From: Streptomyces achromogenes
GTDB lineage: Bacteria; Actinomycetota; Actinomycetes; Streptomycetales; Streptomycetaceae
DNA: 64,000 nt
Direction: 5' to 3'
NCBI RefSeq assembly: GCF_030816715.1
Contig: NZ_JAUSYH010000001.1
Span: forward strand, 5,332,001 to 5,396,000
Shown here in pieces: positions 60,260 through 64,000 of this stretch. The notes under the pieces were generated by a model that was not told the DNA's origin, ran no database searches, and saw only the letters and a list, made by a program, of their open reading frames with translations. The position numbers were made by a program, and so were the translations under genes. Positions within the stretch are counted from its first letter, which is position 1. Each line of letters begins with the position of its first letter.

Positions 60260-61687
60260 ATGGCGAAATCATGGGCCGCTTTCGGGGTCGACCTGCACGT
60301 GGAGCCGACCGGGCCGCGGGTGCGGCGGGGCCTGACCGACGGTCTGCGCGAGGCGGTCCGCAGCGGCCGGCTGCCGCCCGGCACCCGGCTGCCCTCCTCC
60401 CGCTCCCTCGCCGCCGACCTGGGCATCGCCCGCAACACGGTCGCCGACGCCTACACCGACCTGGTCGCCGAGGGCTGGCTCACCGCCCGCCAGGGCTCGG
60501 GCACCCGGGTGTCCGAACGGCACGTCGTGCCTCCGGCGAACTCGGCCCCCCGCCGCCCCGCAGATCACCGGCCCGTCCACGACCTGCGGTCGGGCAGCCC
60601 CGACCTCTCCTCCTTCCCGCGCGGCGCATGGCTCAGGGCGGCCCGCCGCGCCCTGGCCGCGGCTCCCTCCGACGCCTTCGGCTACGGCGACCCGCGCGGC
60701 CGGGTGGAACTGCGCACCGCCCTCGCCGGCTACCTCTCCCGCGCCCGCGGGGTGCGCGCCGACCCCGACCGCATCGTGGTGTGCGCCGGGTTCTCGCACG
60801 GCCTCCGCGTCCTCGCGAGGGTCCTGCGGGCGCGCGGGGCGCACTCGGTGGCCGTCGAGTCCTACGGCCTGGACGAGCACTGGCGACTGCTGGCGGAAGC
60901 GGGACTGGCCACCACCGCCCTGCCGTTCGACGAACGCGGCACGGACCCGACGGCCGGGGCCACGGACGCCGGCGCGGTCCTGCTGACCCCCGCCCACCAG
61001 TTCCCGATGGGCGTGCCGCTGCACCACGACCGCCGGGCGGCCGTCGTGGACTGGGCGCGGCGCACCGGCGGTCTGGTCCTGGAGGACGACTACGACGGCG
61101 AGTTCCGCTACGACCGCCAGTCCGTGGGCGCACTCCAGGGGCTCGACCCCGATCACGTGGTGTACCTGGGCACGGCGAGCAAGTCGCTGGCCCCCGGCCT
61201 GCGGCTGGGCTGGATGGTGCTGCCGCCGGGCGTGGCGGAGGAGGTGACGGCGGCCAAGGGCGGGGTGGACACCTGCGGGGCACTGGACCAGCTGACGCTC
61301 GCGGAGTTCATCGCCTCGGGCGCGTACGACCGCCATGTGCGGGCCATGCGCACGCGCTACCGCCGCCGCCGCGACGCGCTGGTCGCCGTCCTGGCCGACC
61401 GGGCTCCCGCGATCCGCGTCACCGGCATCGCGGCGGGCCTGCACGCCGTCCTGCGCCTGCCGCCGGGCACGGAGGCGGCCGTGGTGCGTGCGGCGGCCCG
61501 GCAAGGCCTTGCGGTCGACGGTCTGACCTCGCGCCATCGGCACGCGGGCGCCGTAGCCGCCCCGCTCGACGCTCTGGTCGTGGGGTACGGCACCCCGCCG
61601 GACCACGCCTGGTCCGGCGCGCTGGACGCCCTGTGCGCCGCTCTTCCCGTCGACGACGACGGCTCCGGAATTCTTTTTCCCGGATAG
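60260..61687 (+). CDS. MocR/PdxR-type GntR-aminotransferase regulator
   Basis: 475 residues. N-terminal GntR winged helix (LREAVRSGRLPPGTRLPSSRSLAADLGIARNTVADAYTDLVAEGWL), then a fold type I aminotransferase-like domain with FGYGDPRG, TPAHQFPMG, DDYDGEF and the PLP Lys in GTASKSLAPGLRLGW. Such regulators sense PLP or amino-acid derivatives and control adjacent genes; the two AhpD-like genes on either side are the likely targets. Confidence 0.93.
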   Translation: MAKSWAAFGVDLHVEPTGPRVRRGLTDGLREAVRSGRLPPGTRLPSSRSLAADLGIARNTVADAYTDLVAEGWLTARQGSGTRVSERHVVPPANSAPRRPADHRPVHDLRSGSPDLSSFPRGAWLRAARRALAAAPSDAFGYGDPRGRVELRTALAGYLSRARGVRADPDRIVVCAGFSHGLRVLARVLRARGAHSVAVESYGLDEHWRLLAEAGLATTALPFDERGTDPTAGATDAGAVLLTPAHQFPMGVPLHHDRRAAVVDWARRTGGLVLEDDYDGEFRYDRQSVGALQGLDPDHVVYLGTASKSLAPGLRLGWMVLPPGVAEEVTAAKGGVDTCGALDQLTLAEFIASGAYDRHVRAMRTRYRRRRDALVAVLADRAPAIRVTGIAAGLHAVLRLPPGTEAAVVRAAARQGLAVDGLTSRHRHAGAVAAPLDALVVGYGTPPDHAWSGALDALCAALPVDDDGSGILFPG

Positions 61688-61713
61688 ATTTCCCGGAATT
61701 TCCCCGATACAGT
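61676..61713 (+). promoter_or_regulatory. TTTCCCGGA repeats and -10 box before second AhpD gene
   Basis: Direct repeats TTTTCCCGGA, TTTCCCGGA and TTTCCCCGA between 61676 and 61707, spaced about 13 bases, run into TACAGT at 61708-61713, 6 bases before the ATG. Unusually AT-rich; candidate operator plus leaderless promoter. Confidence 0.45.
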
Positions 61714-61719
61714 CCCACC

Positions 61720-62205
61720 ATGACGAACAGTAATTCCGTGACCCGCGTGGCGCTCAAGAAGATAACCCCCGACGTCTCCGCCGCGATGGGCGCCCTGCAC
61801 GGTGCCGCGGTTTCCGCCGCCCGCGACGCCAAGGTCGAACCCGAGATCCTGGAGCTGGTCAGGATCCGCGCCTCGCAGCTCAACGGCTGCGCGTTCTGCC
61901 TCGACATGCACACCAAGGACGCCCGCGCCGAGGGCGAGACCGAGCAGCGCATCTACGCGCTGAACGCCTGGCGGGAGACCCCGTTCTTCTCTGAACGCGA
62001 GCGCGCCGCACTGGCGTTGACCGAGGCCGTGACCCTGGTGCACGACGGTCACGTGCCGGACGCGGTGTACGCCGAGGCGGCGGAGGTCTTCGACGAGGCG
62101 CAGCTCGCCGCGCTGATCTGGGCGGCCACCGTCATCAACGCCTACAACCGCATCGCCGTCGCGACGCGCATGGTCCCGGGCGCCTACCAGCCGGCGAAGA
62201 AATAA
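61720..62205 (+). CDS. AhpD-like carboxymuconolactone decarboxylase family protein (second copy)
   Basis: 161 residues. LELVRIRASQLNGCAFCLDMHTKDAR carries the CxxC (CAFC) and His; ERERAALALTEAVTLVHDGHVPDAVYAEAAEVFDEAQLAALIWAATVINAYNRIAV is the helical core. Clearly homologous to the gene at 59595 but without its Thr/Pro extension. The predicted start coincides with the transcript start. A terminator follows. Confidence 0.92.
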   Translation: MTNSNSVTRVALKKITPDVSAAMGALHGAAVSAARDAKVEPEILELVRIRASQLNGCAFCLDMHTKDARAEGETEQRIYALNAWRETPFFSERERAALALTEAVTLVHDGHVPDAVYAEAAEVFDEAQLAALIWAATVINAYNRIAVATRMVPGAYQPAKK

Positions 62206-62235
62206 CCCGGGGAATTCAGGGAAAAGCGAAATGCG

Positions 62236-62274
62236 AAATGCGGGCACCGGTTCAGTCGGCCGGTGCCCGTATTT
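62236..62274. terminator. Terminator between convergent genes
   Basis: CGGGCACCGG (62241-62250) pairs with 62260-62269, 9-base loop. Flanking AAATG/TATTT extends the stem to 15 bp with one G-U. The plus strand reads TATTTCTTC after the stem. Confidence 0.8.
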
Positions 62275-62303
62275 CTTCGGGCGGCATGTGGGTGATATCC
62301 GGG

Positions 62304-63134
62304 CTATATCCGGGGCAGCGGCTCGCCCAGGGAATCCAGCCACCGCCGCCATTCCGCCGCCCGCACCGCCGGCCCGGGAGTGAGCGGGCCTCCCACCCAG
62401 GCCGTGACCGGGCGGATGCCGTGCAGCGCGTTCACCAGCCACACCTCCCGGCCGTCCAGCTCGGCGGGCGTCCGCTCGCGGTGCACGACCCGGACGCCGA
62501 GGCGGTGGGCCCGTTCCTGGATCAGCTGCCCGGTCACCCCGGCCAGGACCGGCAGCCTGGGCGGCGGCAGACACAGGGTGTCGTCCTCCCACCACAGGAC
62601 GCTCGCGGTGGCCGCCTCCAGGACCGCCCCGGAGGACGCGACCAGCACCGCCTCCGTCGCGCCCGCGCCGGACGCCCGGCGGCGCACCCGGGCCAGCGCG
62701 TCGAGGTCGGGCCCCTTGCGGCGCGGCACGGTCCGCGGATCGGGCTGGCCCGCGGCCCAGACCCGGATGTCCGGCTCGAGCTGCGGGGCGGGCCGCAGCA
62801 GCAGCCGCAACTCCAGCGAACCGGCGGCGAGTTCCACCCGGGGAAACCACTCGCCGGACCGCGGCAGGGCGGCCGTCACGTCCCGCCAGAACTCCACCAG
62901 CCGGCGCAGCGGCGGACCGCTGCACTCGCCACAGGCCCGCAGGAACCGCTCCCGGTGCCGTTCCAGGCCGCGCACCCGGCCGTCACGCACCAGCCACGAG
63001 TCCGCGACGAGCAGCCGCCCGCCGGCCTCGGCGGCGGGCAGCAGCCCCCCGGCCGACGTCCACCCCGACAGCCCCTCCACCACCGTCGCCCGCGTCGTGG
63101 CCCGCGTCATCGCCTGAGTCATCGTCTGCGTCAT
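62304..63134 (-). CDS. Aminotransferase class IV (aminodeoxychorismate lyase-like)
   Basis: 276 residues. The start MTQTMTQAMTRATTRA comes from a short DNA repeat. The class IV fold follows: RVRGLERHRERFLRACGE, RRKGPDLDALARVRRRASGAGATEAVLVASSGAVLEAATASVLWWEDDTLCLPP (PLP Lys and phosphate cup), LAGVTGQLIQERA, EVWLVNALHGIRPV. The family includes PabC and branched-chain or D-amino acid aminotransferases; position suggests PabC-like activity, but the substrate is not certain. GAGAGGAA precedes the ATG. 26 bases downstream of the monooxygenase start region, same strand. Confidence 0.83.
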   Translation of the reverse strand: MTQTMTQAMTRATTRATVVEGLSGWTSAGGLLPAAEAGGRLLVADSWLVRDGRVRGLERHRERFLRACGECSGPPLRRLVEFWRDVTAALPRSGEWFPRVELAAGSLELRLLLRPAPQLEPDIRVWAAGQPDPRTVPRRKGPDLDALARVRRRASGAGATEAVLVASSGAVLEAATASVLWWEDDTLCLPPPRLPVLAGVTGQLIQERAHRLGVRVVHRERTPAELDGREVWLVNALHGIRPVTAWVGGPLTPGPAVRAAEWRRWLDSLGEPLPRI

Positions 63135-63160
63135 CGCCTGTTCCTCTCCGGACGTCCCGC

Positions 63161-64000
63161 TCAGTACTTGCCGGCCGCCGCCGGCGCCCCGCCCCGGGGC
63201 CCGTACGGAGCGTGCTCCAGCCACGACCCGCACGAGGGCAGCACCGGCGCCAGGGCCGCCGCCGCCCGCTGCCGGAGCCGTACGGTCCGGCGCCGGGGGC
63301 GCAGATGCTCCAGCGCGAGCCCCGCGGCGGCGCTGTTGAACAGGCCCGCCGCCCGCCTCGTCCCGGCGAACTCCTCGACGGCCCGGTCCGTGCCGGCGGC
63401 GACGGCCCCGGCCGCCGCCACCGCGTCGGCGATCCCGCTGTTCATGCCGCGCGCCCCGAACGGCGGGAACAGGTGCGCCGCCTCGCCGACCAGCAGCACC
63501 CGCCGGTGCGGATCGGCGAACGACGCGGCGACCTTGCGCAGGAAGCGGTACGTCGACACCCACAGGATCCGCCGGTCGTGGCCGTCGGCCCCGCCGTACC
63601 CGTCGCCGACGACCGCCGGCAGCCAACGCCGTACGGCCTCCTCGGTGCCGAAGGCCTCCTCCGTGTCGTCGTCGCGGCACTGCAGGTCGACCTGGAAGCC
63701 CCCGGTGAAGGGCACCCGCATCACGCTGCGGCCGCCCACCCCCGGATGCTCGTAGTGGAAGACGCGCTCCAGCGGCAGTTCGGCGCCGGGCACGTCGGCC
63801 ACGTCCACGACGACGTGGAAGCCCTCGCCGCGCACGCCCTCCATGGCGATGCCCAGCCCGCGCCGGACCGCCGAGCGGGCCCCGTCGGCGGCGACGACGT
63901 GCCCGGCGTGCCACTCCCGCCCGTCCTCGCCGCCCAGCACGGCCCCGTCCGGCGTGGTGCGTACGTCCGTGACGCGCGCCCCCCACACGAACTCGACCCC
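63161..64000 (-). CDS. FAD-dependent monooxygenase, C-terminal part (cut by window edge)
   Basis: The last 279 residues of a PHBH-fold flavoprotein hydroxylase. VVAADGARSAVRRGLGIA is the middle GD-type motif; RVLLVGEAAHLFPPFGARGMNSGIADAVAAAGAV is the second FAD motif (usually GDAAH; here GEAAH). The N-terminal dinucleotide fold is outside the window. Substrates of such enzymes are aromatic compounds, in catabolism or in natural product tailoring. It lies upstream of the class IV aminotransferase in the same direction. Confidence 0.88.
   Translation of the reverse strand, partial: GVEFVWGARVTDVRTTPDGAVLGGEDGREWHAGHVVAADGARSAVRRGLGIAMEGVRGEGFHVVVDVADVPGAELPLERVFHYEHPGVGGRSVMRVPFTGGFQVDLQCRDDDTEEAFGTEEAVRRWLPAVVGDGYGGADGHDRRILWVSTYRFLRKVAASFADPHRRVLLVGEAAHLFPPFGARGMNSGIADAVAAAGAVAAGTDRAVEEFAGTRRAAGLFNSAAAGLALEHLRPRRRTVRLRQRAAAALAPVLPSCGSWLEHAPYGPRGGAPAAAGKY

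Noticed and set aside
62304..64000. Start of a natural product gene cluster
   Set aside because: An FAD monooxygenase and a class IV aminotransferase alone are not enough, and the neighbouring genes are ordinary metabolism.

Overview
This is a 64 kb stretch of a Streptomyces chromosome. Base composition is very high in G+C, and GTG and TTG starts are frequent. There are many genes of Streptomyces-type families (DUF397 with an Scr1-like regulator, DUF4429, DUF5691, DUF5682, DUF6350, paired NlpC/P60 hydrolases). From memory, the order guaA, pcrA, sucCD, purN-purH, folD, mdh matches the core region of S. coelicolor around SCO4780-SCO4830. No rRNA, tRNA, insertion sequence, prophage or CRISPR array was seen. 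Both edges cut a gene: chorismate mutase on the left and an FAD monooxygenase on the right.

Layout. 1-2.2 kb: chorismate mutase (minus strand) behind a leader peptide and terminator, diverging from guaA. 2.2-7.3 kb: PNPOx-fold protein, class II aldolase, DUF4429/SHOCT protein and two membrane proteins. 7.3-11.1 kb: a LiaF-like PspC protein diverging from a PspC-fused histidine kinase and its LuxR-type response regulator, a probable envelope-stress module. 11.3-22.9 kb: cell-envelope and repair genes, namely two NlpC/P60 proteins (the second with its catalytic Cys changed to Ser, behind a degenerate ydaO/c-di-AMP riboswitch), a TehA/SLAC1-type transporter, an alpha/beta hydrolase, the PcrA helicase, an M23 peptidase and a lipase. 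23.4 kb: icmB, the small B12-binding subunit of isobutyryl-CoA mutase. 24.1-32.5 kb: a conserved cluster of unknown function (DUF5691, SWIM zinc finger, MoxR ATPase, DUF5682, VWA), comparable to E. coli yehLMPQ. 33.9-42.7 kb: sucCD, a sigma-like membrane protein, DUF6350, purN-purH. 42.8-48.9 kb: a small secreted protein, a transmembrane Ser/Thr kinase with an I36-like exterior plus an FHA partner, folD-DUF3017, and a membrane-anchored HTH protein. 49.3 kb: mdh. 50.3-58.8 kb: a DUF397/HTH pair diverging from a glycine betaine operon (aldehyde dehydrogenase, choline oxidase-like enzyme, OpuA/ProU-type transporter). 58.8-64 kb: PEP mutase/isocitrate lyase family protein, two AhpD-like proteins around a MocR regulator, a class IV aminotransferase and an FAD monooxygenase.

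How the genes work together. Nucleotide synthesis (guaA, purN, purH) and one-carbon supply (folD) sit beside TCA genes (sucCD, mdh). The choline/betaine operon both imports compatible solute and makes it. The most noteworthy regulation is a candidate Phe/Tyr transcription attenuator before chorismate mutase, whose leader peptide carries Phe-Leu-Phe-Thr-Tyr and appears to be translated from a leaderless transcript. Several other genes also have a -10 box placed so that transcription would begin at the start codon.
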